64,000 bases of DNA from Ifrita kowaldi (Eukaryota; Chordata; Aves; Passeriformes; Cinclosomatidae). The stretch is from positions 62,001 through 126,000 of the forward strand of contig VZRS01001510.1 of NCBI GenBank assembly GCA_013398055.1, in the 5' to 3' direction. How positions within the stretch are numbered: position 1 is the stretch's first letter; the number at the start of each line of letters is the position of its first letter. The notes under the pieces were generated by a model. The model was not told where the DNA came from. It did no database searches and was given only the letters and a program-made list of their open reading frames with translations. Shown piece by piece: positions 38,798 through 52,032 of the stretch. A program made the translations under genes and the position numbers.

Positions 38798-39697
38798 AAA
38801 AGCTTTTCCACAGTTTTAGTTATCTCTAATGATTTCAGGCCAGCCTTGGAGATTATAGGGCTGAGAGTGCCCTGTAGGTTAGTACCGTTGCCTAAATAAT
38901 GTGGGTCTGAATGTCCATTTACTGCATTTACTACTGATATTTCATCTCTTTGCTGGATGACAATAGCCAGCTTCAAAGCCAGTGTCCACTGTGTGTGTAC
39001 TTGTGCTTAATTTGTCTGCCTGATTATTACTCGGTAGTGTCGCCGATGTTCCTCTTCAGCTTTTGACAGTTTGACTTTGTCCTAACCAGAATATAGGTGA
39101 CAGTGGAGGCACAAGTGGGCTCTATTGGGACTTCCCTTTACCATGTACCAAATGACTGTTCATTCAAATTATTTGCTGGCTGTATTTAAAGAGTGATTGA
39201 TTGGGTTGTTATGCAAGGGCCTGCTTAGGACAGCTTAGTTTCTGTGGAGCCTTTTGTGAGAGATCTTTGGTAAATGTGTTTTGGTAGTCCAGGTGGTCAC
39301 ACTGTGCTCATAGAGTCTTTCAGAGAAGAACAGTATACTGAGATATGTCTTCTCCTTACAACAGCCGCATTGAATTTTCTGTGTGTCCACTAATACTTTT
39401 ATTTCGAGTAATTTATGCTATTTTTTCTGATACAAACATTTAACCTAACTGATCCATTGTTTCCTAATTCTCCCCTTGAACCCTTGTCGGAAATTCATGT
39501 TGCTTTTCCTGACTTTCAGAGCTGTAAGATTGAGACTGTTTTAAATGAGAGTTCATGAATCGCAGCTACCAAGTCTTTCATTCTTCAATTCTGTTCTAAT
39601 ACTTCATTATTTTTCACATTGGGGAAATTTACCTTCTTGTAAACACACTTCAGGAGGATTCTGGTGTGGAATCAGTTTTTCCTTAGTGTGTAGATCT

Positions 39698-39717
39698 AAA
39701 AAAAAAAGGGGGGGGGG
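39698..39717 (+). repeat. A10-G10 homopolymer junction
   Basis: Ten A bases run directly into ten G bases. A G10 run is rare in AT-rich introns and prone to sequencing and replication slippage, so the exact lengths may be wrong. Confidence 0.8.
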
Positions 39718-39810
39718 TTCTTTTTCTGTAGGACTTTATCTCCTGTGGTGATCAGTGAATACATCGGTATGTTAAAGCTACCATCATGCTTTCCCCAGGT
39801 TACCTGGTTC

Positions 39811-40135
39811 TGTTAAAGTTAATGTATTCCAGTTTAAATTCCCCGGTTGGCTGATGGCCTTGGCCCCTTATCCCTCCCCTGGGGCTCTCCCATTGGTCCC
39901 TGCTCCCTGACCCCGCCTTCCCCTAGCCCCGAGGGAAAGCCGTGTTAGCCATCGTACCCTCGGATTTGCCTGCTGCCTCTTCGATGGGTGAAGATGGAAT
40001 AAGCTCGCCTGTCAGAATAAAGGCTGCAGCAGATCCCCTTCCCAGGCTCTTTGCTACCGACTCTGTTACTGAACCTGCCGTGGTGTCTGTGGGAGCTCGT
40101 GGGACCCCACGGAACCGGGCAGTAAAACAGTAACA
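39811..40135 (+). mobile_element. candidate solo LTR of an endogenous retrovirus
   Basis: A 325-bp GC-rich island in an AT-rich intron starts TGTTA and ends TAACA, the paired TG...CA termini of retroviral LTRs. Internally it has a CCAAT-type ATTGG (39892-39896), a C-rich promoter-like block, and AATAAA (40016-40021) placed in the last third as in an R region. No internal retroviral genes flank it, so it would be a solo LTR left by recombination. The flanks (GGTTC and ATCTC) do not form a clear target-site duplication, which weakens the call or implies age. It is in sense orientation to SCAF8. Confidence 0.55.
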
Positions 40136-40736
40136 ATCTCCTATGAGTCCTTCTGTAAGTGCTGATTGTCCTGGAGAAGCACTTTAATAGATTTGCTATT
40201 CCTTCTCTCTTCTGAAAAGTGCTGATTTTCATGCTTTCTCGTGTTTGTTTCTCAAACTTGATTGCACTGTCTTTTGCATTACCAGCCAGATTTTATGGTC
40301 ACTCCCACTCCTCACTATCCCCTTTGAATATTATTACTGATTTTCTCAAGTGTATAATTTTATTTCAGAGAGTTTCCTTGACTTTACTCTTTAGCTGTGT
40401 TGCCTTTTTTGTTTTCTGGTTTATTTAAAGACTTCTTTTATGTGAGGGCAAGCAGTTACCTTTTGCAAATGAGCATGAGTGTCTTACAAAACTAAGAGCA
40501 GGAAATAATGAGAGCAAACTGGTTTAACTAAACATCTGTACAAAAGGGCATAGAGGAAAAATTGACCTAGGATATAAGCACAAATTTTTAAAATAATACA
40601 GGTATGTCTACCTCCTTATTCTTCAAATTCCAAGTGTCTTAAACCATCTATACTGGATCAAAACCAGAAGTTTTCATTACTAGGGAGGCAACCAAGTCTT
40701 GCTTCTCTAGTCAGCCTAGAAGTAGAGAAAATGGGT

Positions 40737-41065
40737 TTGATGGAAAGACTGGTGGATAAAGAGCTGGCTGGATGTCAGCATCCAAAGAGTTGTAGTTAAT
40801 GGCTGCAGCATCCAAATGGAGATCAGTATGAAGCGATGTCCCTCAGGGGTCCACACTGGGATAGATACTATGTAATATCTTTTTTGATGACATAGACAGT
40901 GGGATTGAATTCAGCCTCAGCATTGAGGTGCATTTGATATATGTGAGGGAGGACATGGATGACATCCAGAGCCTGACAGGCTTGAGGAGAGAGCCCATGC
41001 AAACTCCGTATTGAACAAGGCTGACTGCATGGTCCTTCTGCACCTGGGTGAAGGCAATCACCAGT
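40737..41065 (+). mobile_element. CR1 LINE ORF2 fragment (reverse transcriptase C-terminal part)
   Basis: GAGCTGGCTGGATG, AAAGAGTTGTAGTTAATGGC, GTCCCTCAGGGGTCCACACT, GACATAGACAGTGGGATTGA, CATCCAGAGCCTGACAGGCT and TGCACCTGGGTGAAGGCAAT follow, in order, the downstream half of the CR1 reverse transcriptase coding region. Stops and small deletions show it is dead. Both ends are truncated and it is in sense with SCAF8. Confidence 0.85.
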
Positions 41066-43914
41066 TTTTCCAAGTGCATAAACTTTTCAAAATGAAATGT
41101 TTTACAGTAAATAAAAAGTTTCTTGTCTTGAAGACAATTAAAGAAAAATCATTTAGAAGAGTGTTTTCTTTTCTTGGCTTCTTCCAGGTACTAAATTTGG
41201 GTGCTGTGTTTTTTTTTAAATAGCTGTTAGAATCTGTAACAGGTGTATCCATTGTCCAAAAAGCCTCTCTGCAGACGTACTGAGTTTTACTCTTTTTTTG
41301 GTTCCTTTCCACCACCACCTTTCCCCCTTGAATTATCAGTCCTTAATGCTAAATTTGCCTCTTTGCTACCTAGAATAAAGTAACGGGATATTAGCAACAG
41401 CCCATGCTATCCTGTTGGCTTTTGGCATATTCCTGATAAGCGGTGTTAAGATACCTGACTGCACACAGCTGATATCTCAGCGACAGTTGTGTGCAGCTCT
41501 TGCTTGTTTCCCAGCACTGTGTAGTGGCTTCCTTAATACTTTGGACTGCCCTGTTGGGGCCTGGATTATTTCAAAGCGGATGGCCTGCTCAGGTGTGGTC
41601 CCTGTGACTATCTAGGTGAGTCAGTGGTTCTGCCTCCTTACAGCTGTGTGTGTTGTAGGCGAAGCAGCTCCTGTGCCAGTCTCATCCGGGATTGTTTTTA
41701 AATTGTCAAGGTGGCTTCTTGAATCTAGGCTGACTTCACACACGTACCTGTAATTGTTTTTGCTTTTACTAATTAGTGTTTCGAGCTTGAGAATGCTGAC
41801 CAGGAATGCCCAAACTGGCTGCTAAGAAACAGTATATAAGCAAAAAGTTTCTGGTTCTGTAGTGTTCCCTGAAGTAGTTTAGCTGTAGTTGCACAACATC
41901 CAGCCAAACAGTAGCCAGGATGAGTGGTTACATTTTGGTTACAGCAGGTACATTTACCTGTGAGTAACTGGAAGCTGAACAGTGAGCTATAAAACAGAGA
42001 AGAAACTGGTTGGAGACTCTTGGGTTTTTGCGTCTTTTCTCCCTTTCTCCCGTGGTGGTGAAGAGCATTCATATATCTACATTTTAGAAATGTATTGGTT
42101 TTTGTTGTATGAGCAGCACGTAAATAATTCAGAATATCTTGCAACAGCAATTAGCATTAGTGTGAAGTAGTAACAGTTGTTTTAAAAGTGGATGTCTAGC
42201 TGTGAACTGGTTATAATTTCACAGTTTTAATGGAAATCCTTTCAAGCTGAGAAGACAGACACTTATGCTTGGACAAACCAATTTTTTTCACTCTGTGTTT
42301 TGACAGCTATAGGAAGTTTTGGTTAAAACTGGTTTTGACAGGAAAGGATAGAAAAAAAAGTACCTCATGCTTGGAAGGAGAACAAATCCTTGTCTCTTGG
42401 AAACTCAAGTGTGACGAAAGAATATCTACTTGTTAACATCAGTGATAAATTATTATAAGCAACTTGGGGAACATGACCTATATTTAAGATTGTCTAATCC
42501 TTTCCACTGTGTGATCATGTTTACTCTTACAGTTTGCTTTATTAAATATAAACAATTCTGAACTATGCTTTCTGAGCTGGCAGTTTGCCACAAATAGAGC
42601 AAATATTAGGAAGTTAAAGATATTGTAAATATTTGTATGGGTATTAATCCGGTTCAATATATTTCATTTCTCAGGCTATGTAGTAGAGGAGAGGGGGTTT
42701 TGGCTTTGTTTCTGTTTCAATTAGTGTTTTATGGAAGAACTCTCGATTCTTCCTGTCTCTAGGAAGGAAATAAAATTTTGTTTATGGATGGTCCTTCTTA
42801 TTATCAGAACTCCATTTTTGAACTAACATGCTTCTAAACGTGTTGTAAACAAAATTAAAATGTGATTCAAGAATGTCCTTGAATCTGGTTTGGCATTTTG
42901 TGTCTGGTCTTTATGTCTGAAAGTAGCAAATAGCAGCCAGTCCCTTCTCTTATAGCACTTAGAGCTGAAGGAGAAAGATGCAACATTTTGTTCAAAATCA
43001 TATATTGTAGATAATTGGAGATTTTCACAGTAAGTAAATAGCCTTGGGAAGAAGTTGTTTGTAATTACCCCCCATCAGTCACAGCTATGAATTTAGTTAG
43101 TGTAAAGTTTCTCTGTGTAGCAAATTTCTGATGAATACTTGTCATGCTGGATTGCTTCTGCTGGGAGATGTACGTACCAGTTAAACGAATAAAGTTAATA
43201 CTGCATCCAGGGAGAACATTGTTGCAAAACTTCACTACCTGTGTGCTGTGGTTGTTTTGCTGGTTAGATATTAGTGACGTTAAGAAGCTGTGTTTGAAAT
43301 TGAGAACACAGCTGGATTTTTGCTGAAGTATTTCTAATACTTCTGATATATTACTTTCCTGAGTTAATGCGGTGGATGAATGAAGTCTATACTTTTTACA
43401 ATCTGTTTTAAGTGGCAAAATTGCTACATGTTTGTGCTCACTGGGCTTGATTTTGTTGTTGTTGTTTGTTTGTTTAATGGAAAATGAGAAAACTCGATTC
43501 AGCAGGCATATGATGATGAATATACTAAGTTAAGATTTAGTTATGCTTCCATAAAGGTATTCAAGTATATTGATGTCTTTGCTCTGGGAAACTTAATAAG
43601 AGCTACCATATTTGCATGTTGTACATATTTATTTTGTAACTTCACCTGAAGTGCCTCCAGTATTTAGTGCTAGTAAAGCTAGGTGTTTATATAGGGACCA
43701 TTGCAAAGAAAAAAACTGCTCTCTTTTAAGCATTTCGGATCTTACATTATATGTTATTGAGTTTTTAAAAATTTTTTTCTTAAATGGGAATGCCTTTTCT
43801 TGCTTAATACATAAAATCCAGTGAAAATTAAAAATGGTATTTTCTTGTGGAAAAAAATGTGTTCTGCTTACAACTGCAGATTATATTTCTGATAACTTTT
43901 TTTTTTTTTGGCAG

Positions 43915-43998
43915 TTGTACTCACTAAATGATTATAAGCCACCCATTTCTAAAGCTAAAATGACACAGATCACCAAGGCAGCAATCAAGGCTATAAAG
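43915..43998 (+). CDS. SCAF8: SCAF8 coding exon 2 (CID, residues 11-38)
   Basis: This 84-base exon gives 28 codons from LYSLNDYKPPISKAK to KAAIKAIK. It is preceded by a long polypyrimidine tract and TTTGGCAG and followed by AAG|GTAAGA; both junctions are phase 0. It encodes helices 1-2 of the CTD-interacting domain, including the PPISKAK turn conserved across CID proteins of the SCAF4/SCAF8/Pcf11 type. Skipping it would keep frame but destroy the CID fold. The identification is firm: the peptide is essentially identical to vertebrate SCAF8. Confidence 0.96.
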
Positions 43999-45496
43999 GT
44001 AAGAAATCAATTAACTTCTTTTGACCTCTTTTACATTTCTCATATATATCAAAATAGTTTTGTGGAGTAGTCTAAAGAATTTGGTTCAGAACTTTCCACC
44101 TTCCTTGTTGTGTTTACAATTTCCAAGTTATAATCAAATGTGATAGGGGATTTTTGGAAATGCAGCAGAAGGCTTAATTTGTTGTGTGACTTTCATTTGC
44201 TGGTTGTCATATGTGAGAAAGAATTACACCAGTTTGACTGTTCTATCAGATCTGAAAGACAGGGTTTTTTCCTCAGTTTAAAAAGGAGACACTGACATGC
44301 CTGTTAACAGATGAATAAATAGAAAACTACTATTCTCCCGTCCTTCTGCCCTCTCTGCCTTCCTCCCTCCCCAAAATTTATGCATGCCTTTGGATCAATA
44401 CAACTGTTCAGTTTTCTAAATTCCTGGCATACCTTTTCATGGATATTGTTCATAGATTTCAGTTTTCATGTTGCTTGGACACAAATTGTTTTTAAGTTTT
44501 AGTCTTAGTACACTTATTAAAGATTATTCCTGCCACAAAGTAAAACTAATTGCCAAACAACAATGGCGCATCAGAAAAAGTCACTGAAAAAGGGTTTCAA
44601 GTATGCCACTGGTGTTAAGCATTAAAACATATGGAAACTCAGTGAAAGCAGGAGCGGTAGAAAAGAGGACAGACCAAACTTACGCTCTTCCTATCTACAT
44701 GCCTTTGCTGACAATGCAGATATATTTTCAGATAATGAAATCCATACTGTTATTTTGTGTAATTGGGAAAGAGCAATTTGATGACTGAAGAGTGAAATTC
44801 AGTGGCTTTCTTAAGTATGTCTGTGTAAGTTAAAGCCTGTGTGTTGCTGTTTAATGAAAATGCTGAAAACTTGTAGTGAACTTAAACAAGTAGTAAATCA
44901 TAATAGATGGTTCTGTTAATTAAGTAATTGAATGATACCAAAATGTTTTATCATGTACTCAACTTGGAAATCCTACTTCCACTCTTACCTTTCAATAACA
45001 ACATTTAATTGTGTAGAATGGTTATCTCAATTATTGTCATGATTTAGAGCCATTGTGATTATGTGTGACGTTTTAAAAAACAATTCCACAAAAGATAGGC
45101 CAACTTTAAAGAAAACTTATTCAGTAGATGTTACTAATTAATGAAAGGCAGAGAAGTTACATGTTTAGTAAAATTAGGTGAATGTCTTCTGTCGTGTACA
45201 GTGAAATAACCATGTGTTTTGGTGGAGCAATTATATTATTCTCCTAGTTCTCAATAAATAAGCTTGCTATTCAAAAAAATCCAGTGTAAAAAACCTTCAA
45301 GAAAATGAAGAAATACTGATATTATATGTAGTTAAGTGTTTCAAGGAAGATTGCATGTTTAGCTGTAGGTATTGGATTGCTGTTTAATAATCCAAAGTTT
45401 CTGCTTCTGGTTTTGCTATCAGTGTATCAACATACTTGAACAAGTATATGCATCTTCAGATTTTCTCCTCTGTTGAAATACTATTTTATTTTTCAG
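43999..45496 (+). other. SCAF8: SCAF8 intron 2
   Basis: 1,498 bp, GTAAGA to TTTTTCAG. AT-rich; no repeat or RNA gene recognised. Confidence 0.9.
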
Positions 45497-45541
45497 TTCT
45501 ACAAGCATGTTGTACAGAGTGTTGAGAAATTCATTCAAAAG
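45497..45541 (+). CDS. SCAF8: SCAF8 coding exon 3 (CID, residues 39-53)
   Basis: This 45-base exon encodes FYKHVVQSVEKFIQK. The acceptor is TTTTTCAG and the donor AAG|GTAAGT, a strong consensus; both junctions are phase 0. It supplies the third helix of the CID. It is small and symmetric, so skipping would keep frame, but it would remove a core helix and probably abolish CTD binding. Confidence 0.95.
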
Positions 45542-48500
45542 GTAAGTCAGTCAAGTGGGGATTTAGGTACACATATGGATTAATATTTTTAGCACATAGT
45601 TTATTTCCATTTTTAGTCACATTCAGTTTCTGCTAGTAATCAGCAGCAGATCATAACCCATGCAGAATGACAAATACTTCGTTCTCATTTTGTTCTTTGA
45701 TCTGAATCACTGTGGATACTGTTTTAAGACTACTTCTGTATGTATTTATTTAATGTTAAAAGAGACTGTCAGTGAACAGCTAACAGCAAAACAATTGACA
45801 GTTTGGCTCGTGACGGTTGCTTTTGCTTTTATGTCAGGTTTTCCCATTGATTTTAAAGCTGAAGGGAAGATGACCTTCAGCCTCATCTGTTTTGTAGCAG
45901 GAGATGTAGCATTTCAGTTGGTGGTTCTTGCAAGTAAATTAAAACAAAAATTATTTCTTTGACTAGACTAGAATTACTTTTTGGGAAGATGGTAGTATTA
46001 ATTTCAAGATTCTGAATAGCAAAGAAATTTATAGCACTTTCTTTTCTTGCAACAGTTAATTATTCTTGGGTAAAACTGCATTTTGCTTCCAGCTGGAAAT
46101 GCATGGATTCAAATTTGTGAGTCTTCCCTGCTTATCTGTGTTGTACCTCATTGTTCAGTTGGTTATTTTGGTACTGAATTTCTTCTCTCTTTGTAAATAG
46201 CAGTAAATGATTATCAGATTGCATCTTAGTTTTGACAAACCAGCTAGAAAAGTTAGGCTGTTAATGTTGCGATGTTGGATGCAATTTTCTTTCTGTTATC
46301 CTTTTTACAAAGCAGTCTGGATTGCTGTGTTAGTAACCTGTCTTGCTCATTGACTTTTATTCCTTGGTGCTCAGTGTACTCTGCAGTGCCTTTTGCCAGT
46401 GGCTGGACAGTGTAAACAGATTTCAGCTTCAGCCTGGTGTTTTTATCTGTCTCAGAACTATTTTTGAATGAATTATTTAGGTACTAGTACATCAGTCCTA
46501 TGTGGAAAAAAAGGGTCATACATGTTTCAAGCAGTAGTAAAAACTAGTAGTATACTTTACGAACACTGCTAGTTTTTTGTCAAGTAGTTGTCTTTTGGGG
46601 CCCTTACTCTGACTTCTTCCCTCTCTGAGAAAGGGATCACTATCCTCTGGTCCCTGTTCAGTGCTACAGGTGAACACAGGAGTAGGAGAGCACGTATACA
46701 TCTTACCCATCTCTGACCAGTAGCACTTTGCAGTTTCACATCCTGAAATTAGTTCAGAACTGTCTGAGTTCCAAACACTGCGTTTTAGTTGCAGTGGCTG
46801 TTATTGGCAGTTCAGTATTCATAGGCACAAGAGAAGTTTTATCCTCTGTATGGAAGAATGGCTGTTTGTCAGGAATGGGACTGGTTGTTCATGACTCTTC
46901 CACAAGCTGCTAAAACTATTGAGTTATGTTTACACATATGCCCTTCAGTGTCCAGTACTGCTCGATGAGGAAATTCTGCACTGTTCATTGCTGGTTAGAG
47001 AAGATGTATGTTCATATTGATATCCTTGTTAATGATCATTCTGGATTAGGTGATTCCCTTTGGTGGTCTTGATGAGAGTTTTTTAATTATTTAATGAACA
47101 ATTTAGTGAAATGTGCAACTTATTAATTTTAAATAATAACTTTTTGCTTTAGTAGAATGAGAGATAAGCAGATGATAGCTAGGTATTTGATATCAAAGGA
47201 CTTAAATTGTATGTTTGGAGAATAATTGGATATTTTTCTGATAGCAGTCACTTCAAGTTAAAGCTCAACATGACTGAATCTTTCATTAAAAGCTGCTGTA
47301 AACCTGACCAGAGTGATGTCAGTGCCATCTCAATTAGTTTGCTCTTCATCCTTTACAGCTCCAGTATTTTCTTTCCTAATTTCATGAGGTTACTGAAACT
47401 TCAGATGAAATAATTGCCGATGACATTCTTCATTTTGTGACACTTAACTCATTGGTCTATTGTTATTTTGGTTGACTGTTTTATTCTCTGGCAAAAGATC
47501 ACTTTAGGGGGTCAAATGATCACATTTCATACCTGTGAGGTGATTCCATTGGACAGCCAGACTTAATTTCTTTGAGTAATCAAATTACCTTATTGATTAC
47601 TCACTCAGAAAATAAGTAAATATTTGTGTGTAAAAGCTGTCCCATCTGAGATTAGGGATATGCAGGTTCACTGCCCCAGTTTTAATTTTTATTTAATTTT
47701 AAATCATATTTTATTGCTTTTTTCATATACTCTATATTATTACATTAATTATCATATTTTGCTTTCTTTATGTGCCATGTTTTAAAATACTTCACGTAAC
47801 ATATTTCCTGAGTTTTCTTATTGAGTATCTGTGAACTTTATTAATTTGAATATTGTGAAAAGTTGTATACCTGTCTGTTCTGTATGAAGAATACTCCTTT
47901 TTAGTAACTAAAATTAAATTTCAGAAGCTGAAATACATTGAAGTGATTTTCTGAAGACAGCATATTATATCCAATTTAAGCTTAATGATGCACATATATT
48001 CCTAAAATGATGCCGCACACATTCTTAAAAATAAAGAATGCCATACTTAAATACACTGAACCATGTTTAGAAACTAAAGAAATACTTTCTCAAGGTTGCA
48101 AGTGTTAGCAAATCAACACTTTTCAAAACAGAACTTTTGTATCTAGGGCATAGTAAAATCAATATTCTGAAGTGTTTGTTTGGCACTTTATTAAAGATTA
48201 TTAACTTAGTGTGTTGCATAATTTATTTATAGAGAGGAAAAGTGTGTAATTTCCCATGTTTTCCATAGTACCTTGTGTGATAACTGTATACACCCAATAT
48301 TTATTAAGTGAATCCATAACATAAGGTATTCTGATGATGACTTCATTCTGTTTTTGGACCACTTTTCGTTCTGCCTTAAAACTGGTTGCAGTAATGTGGT
48401 GTAATTACTTTGCAATTAGGAGACAAAGATTTTAGCATTAGTTGTTAAGAAAGTAAAATTACATAAGTAATTAGTATTTTAGTTAGCAGACATGCCTTAT

Positions 48501-49104
48501 ACATATCGTGCTGTTTGCAAATTATGCAAGTTTTCCAGAGTTCTAAAATAAATATCATTGGTATATTCTCAAAAAACAGATGCCCCCATAAAAATGTTTT
48601 TCTTCTGCAGGGGAGGATATATGACACCCTAATTACAACAATATAAAATAAAGTAACAAATTTTAACTTTAATGTTTACTTTGATCATAAAGAAGGACAA
48701 AAATATCTTGAATTACATTTGCAGCTAGTCCAAATGTACTGCTAAGAATTTGGTCATGCTTTATGCAGTACTTTTAAAATAGAGTGTACACTTTAAAAGG
48801 ATATGTGGTTTGTGTGATAATTTTTTTTATAGGTAGATTTTAAAAAGTTAGTTTTTTAGCAGTGAGAAATTCATTTTGCACCATTTACATATCTGCGGAA
48901 TGCCTACAGATGTGATAATTTTAACATTAGAGGTTAGATGTTTTTGAGAAAGTTTCATTTTCCATGACAATTTATTAAATAAGAGAACATATCAGTATAC
49001 TTGGACCCATTTAAAAATTAGAGAGGATTGTTCGTATTTACTCTGCTGTTAATGGTTTTGGTTATTTTTCACATATGCTTATTTTAAATTACCATTCTTT
49101 ATAG
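45542..49104 (+). other. SCAF8: SCAF8 intron 3
   Basis: 3,563 bp, GTAAGT to TTTATAG. AT-rich throughout; nothing recognised beyond chance open frames. Confidence 0.9.
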
Positions 49105-49266
49105 TGCAAACCTGAGTACAAGGTACCTGGTCTCTATGTCATTGACTCCATTGTGAGACAGTCCCGGCATCAGTTTGGACAAGAAAAGGATGTATTTGCC
49201 CCAAGATTCAGCAATAACATCATCAGCACGTTCCAGAACTTGTACCGTTGTCCTGGTGATGACAAG
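49105..49266 (+). CDS. SCAF8: SCAF8 coding exon 4 (CID core, residues 54-107)
   Basis: This 162-base, 54-codon exon begins CKPEYKVPGLYVIDSIVRQS and ends NLYRCPGDDK, between acceptor TTTATAG and donor AAG|GTAAAC, both phase 0. It carries the CID signature helix with YVIDSIVRQS. By numbering, the Asp is residue 67, the conserved residue that in solved CID structures contacts the beta-turn of the polymerase tail. If the donor were not used, the frame would stay open for 44 more codons to a stop at 49396-49398, giving a CID cut short before its last helices. Confidence 0.96.
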
Positions 49267-52032
49267 GTAAACCGCTTACGGATCTTTCTACTTAAAGCAG
49301 TCTTTAGCATATCATCCATGAAGAATAAAGATTTTGATCTCTTTCTACTTGCTGGAGGGGATCTACTTGTAAACTTGCCCTGTATATGTATTTCTTAATG
49401 TTGCTTGTTTTAGTGTAGGGATTGGAAAGATACTTTCGATGAGATTAATTAGAGTTTTGAGAAGGTGATCTTCCCTTTGATTCTATGATCATCCAGCAGC
49501 TAAATAAGATTTAGCTTGAATAGTTTGACTTAATAGTTCAGCTGTTCCCTTGGATGACATTAGTTGAGATGGCTACCAAATCCTGTTTCTAAAAGCTTGG
49601 CTGGAAATAGCAGCGTGCAGGCAGTTTAACTTCCTTCATATTTGTCCCTGGTTGTATAATTGGAAGTGTTTCTTCCTATTGAATAACTACGAAAAGGTGG
49701 GGAATGCTAAGGGCTTTGTCTTCACAGAAATTTGTGTGATAGAGTCATTAAGTAAAGTAGTAAGTGAGACAAGATGCTACAGGAAGAGAAGAATTATATT
49801 TTGAATAGTTACATGCTTTCCTACAGCTGTATTTTTCAACCAGAGACCTGAAAACCCAAGGCATCCATGGAAGGTTATTAAGGCAATTTCAGTCATTGTG
49901 TTGTCCTAGGATTCCTGCCTTTTTAGAGTAGACCTGTGCAGGAAAATGTGTCAGGATCTGCAAATTTTTCTTGGTTGGATAAACTTGGCTAAGGATGTCT
50001 GTCTTCCCTCTGCAACTGAGTTCTGAGGTGTTGCTGAACAGGTTATTTAAGTTAAATGACATTTTCCCAGTCTGGTTTTAGGTTAACTGTGTGATTAACT
50101 TGTGCTGCTTCAATTCCATGTTTTTTTACTGTGTTTTTTTATAAATAGGCACGATTTTTTAACTTATATTTTTATTCATTTAGTTGTATTCTTTTAGCAG
50201 TATTAGTGTGTTTTGTAAACTCATTTAGCTTGCTCTAATACAGAAATAGCTTGATGTATCGAAGAAGGAGAGATTGGAACCAGGATGGGCGCAAGTGCTC
50301 AGTTTGGGTCTGGTTTTAAAAAATATGTGAATTTATTGTAGGCTAAGAAATAGCACTACTTGTCCTGTGATATTGCAATGCATGGCAATTAATGTATTGC
50401 ATTAGAGGTGTTTGATGTGAAGAGAGATAGTAAAACATAGTCTATTTAGGGTCTCCACAAAACTCTTGTCAGGTTCATTTCTAGGATATTTTTTCACCTC
50501 AGCATAAAATGTATCTTTCAATCCAAAGTCTTGCTGCTGTGCTGCGTATGGATTCAATATAATATGAAGGTCGTTGTGCTGTGAAAATAATTGTCCTATG
50601 CATTGCCAGGCAAAAAACTGTACTCTCAGAGACCAAGATATGTACCTGGTTTGTAACATTTTGGTGTTTAATCTGATTAAAAGACATAATGGAGAAACAC
50701 AGCAGTTATGTTTATATGGGCAGAAGTGGAATTTGTTTTTAAATCAAGCAGAAATGCAATAACATTTCATTTAAGGTAACAACAAAAACACCTCACTGAT
50801 TCCTCTGTCTGGCCCAGAGAAAGTGCAAGGTGTGGGTAGATAATGAGCCACAGAAACAGTTTTATGTTTCTGTTCTGAAGAAATGAGGGAAGTTAGAGCC
50901 TCTGGTGGACTTGTCAAGGACTGCTTATTAAACAGACTTTCCAAGAAGAAAGGCTCAGATACCGTAATGCTGAGTGGAAGCCTTCAGAGATTTCTTTAAG
51001 GGAACTCTAAATTGCATTTTCCATGCAGTGAAAGTTCAGCACTTCTCTCTATTATAGTTAAATATCCTCTTGTACTTCTGGGCAAACAGACTTCATTTTC
51101 TTTGTTTTGAACACTGTGGCTAAGTACTCCATGTTCTTGTTTTATAGAACTCAAGTAATTAAACCATCTTTGTGACAGCCATCACCAGATCTTATGAAGA
51201 ATTTCCCGCTCTTTGCAATATAGCTCACTTTTTTCCCCAAAATAAAGCATAGTCTTTCCTTTTGGTGGAAGTGAAGCTTATTAAAAAAAAAAGCCTGGAA
51301 TCAGATCAAAATGGTGATCTGTTTATGATGTAATAGAATGCTTCTATTGAAATAGAAAAAAATATAGTAGAATTATAAGCTGAATAATGAGTTACAGCTA
51401 ATCTAATTGTATGAAGTCTTAATTTGATTTTTTTTCTTCCTTCCCCATGATCCACATTTTTTAATATTACTATGTATTTTCAATAGGCAGGTAGTTGTGT
51501 TCCAGTTTAAACTTTTAAATTCCTCACTTCATGAGGAAATGAGAATAGAAATGAGCTTGCAAAATATTAAGCTGCATTTCTAATAAAAATATTTAACAGT
51601 CTTACTAGTATACGCCCATTTTTCAGTGCACATAAATAATTTTGGTTCATCGGCAGAACAGAATCGCATTTATATATGTTAACTATAAAAAACTAGGAGA
51701 CTAATAATTCATTATTTTAATTATTAGTAATACTTTAAAATGCTTCCTTAAAATAATTTTCCTTCCACGTCATCTTCCAAGAGTAAAGGCACGTTTTTGG
51801 TTGAGAGAACATTGTCACCTGTGTAGTAGCTCTTTGCTGTTGCCTAGGGTCAGTCTCAGGTTCAGAATTCAGACATTTTTGGTGTGATCCAGTATAACTG
51901 TCCTTGCTGTTTGCAAACCTAAAGGTCCTTCTGTCTAGACAGATTAACGTTGCTAGCTAAGAATTCCGTAATCAATAACAACAAGAAAAATAAGCATGAC
52001 TCAGGTCTTTTGTTGTCTTTTCTTCATTTTAG
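49267..52032 (+). other. SCAF8: SCAF8 intron 4
   Basis: 2,766 bp, GTAAAC to CATTTTAG. The exon 4 frame stays open for its first 132 bases. No repeat recognised. Confidence 0.9.

Larger units (their letters stand above)
22642..43914 (+). other. SCAF8: SCAF8 intron 1 (21.3 kb)
   Basis: The first 600 bp are GC-rich and belong to the promoter island; the rest is AT-rich. Recognised contents: T/G-rich tracts at 24968-25029, 27896-27926 and 37402-37455, a CR1 3' end (29.1 kb), an exon-like segment (31.1 kb), an old CR1-like LINE body (35.1-35.9 kb), a 25-bp tandem duplication (38.75 kb), an LTR-like element (39.8 kb) and a CR1 ORF2 fragment (40.7 kb). No coding exon of another gene was seen. Confidence 0.85.
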
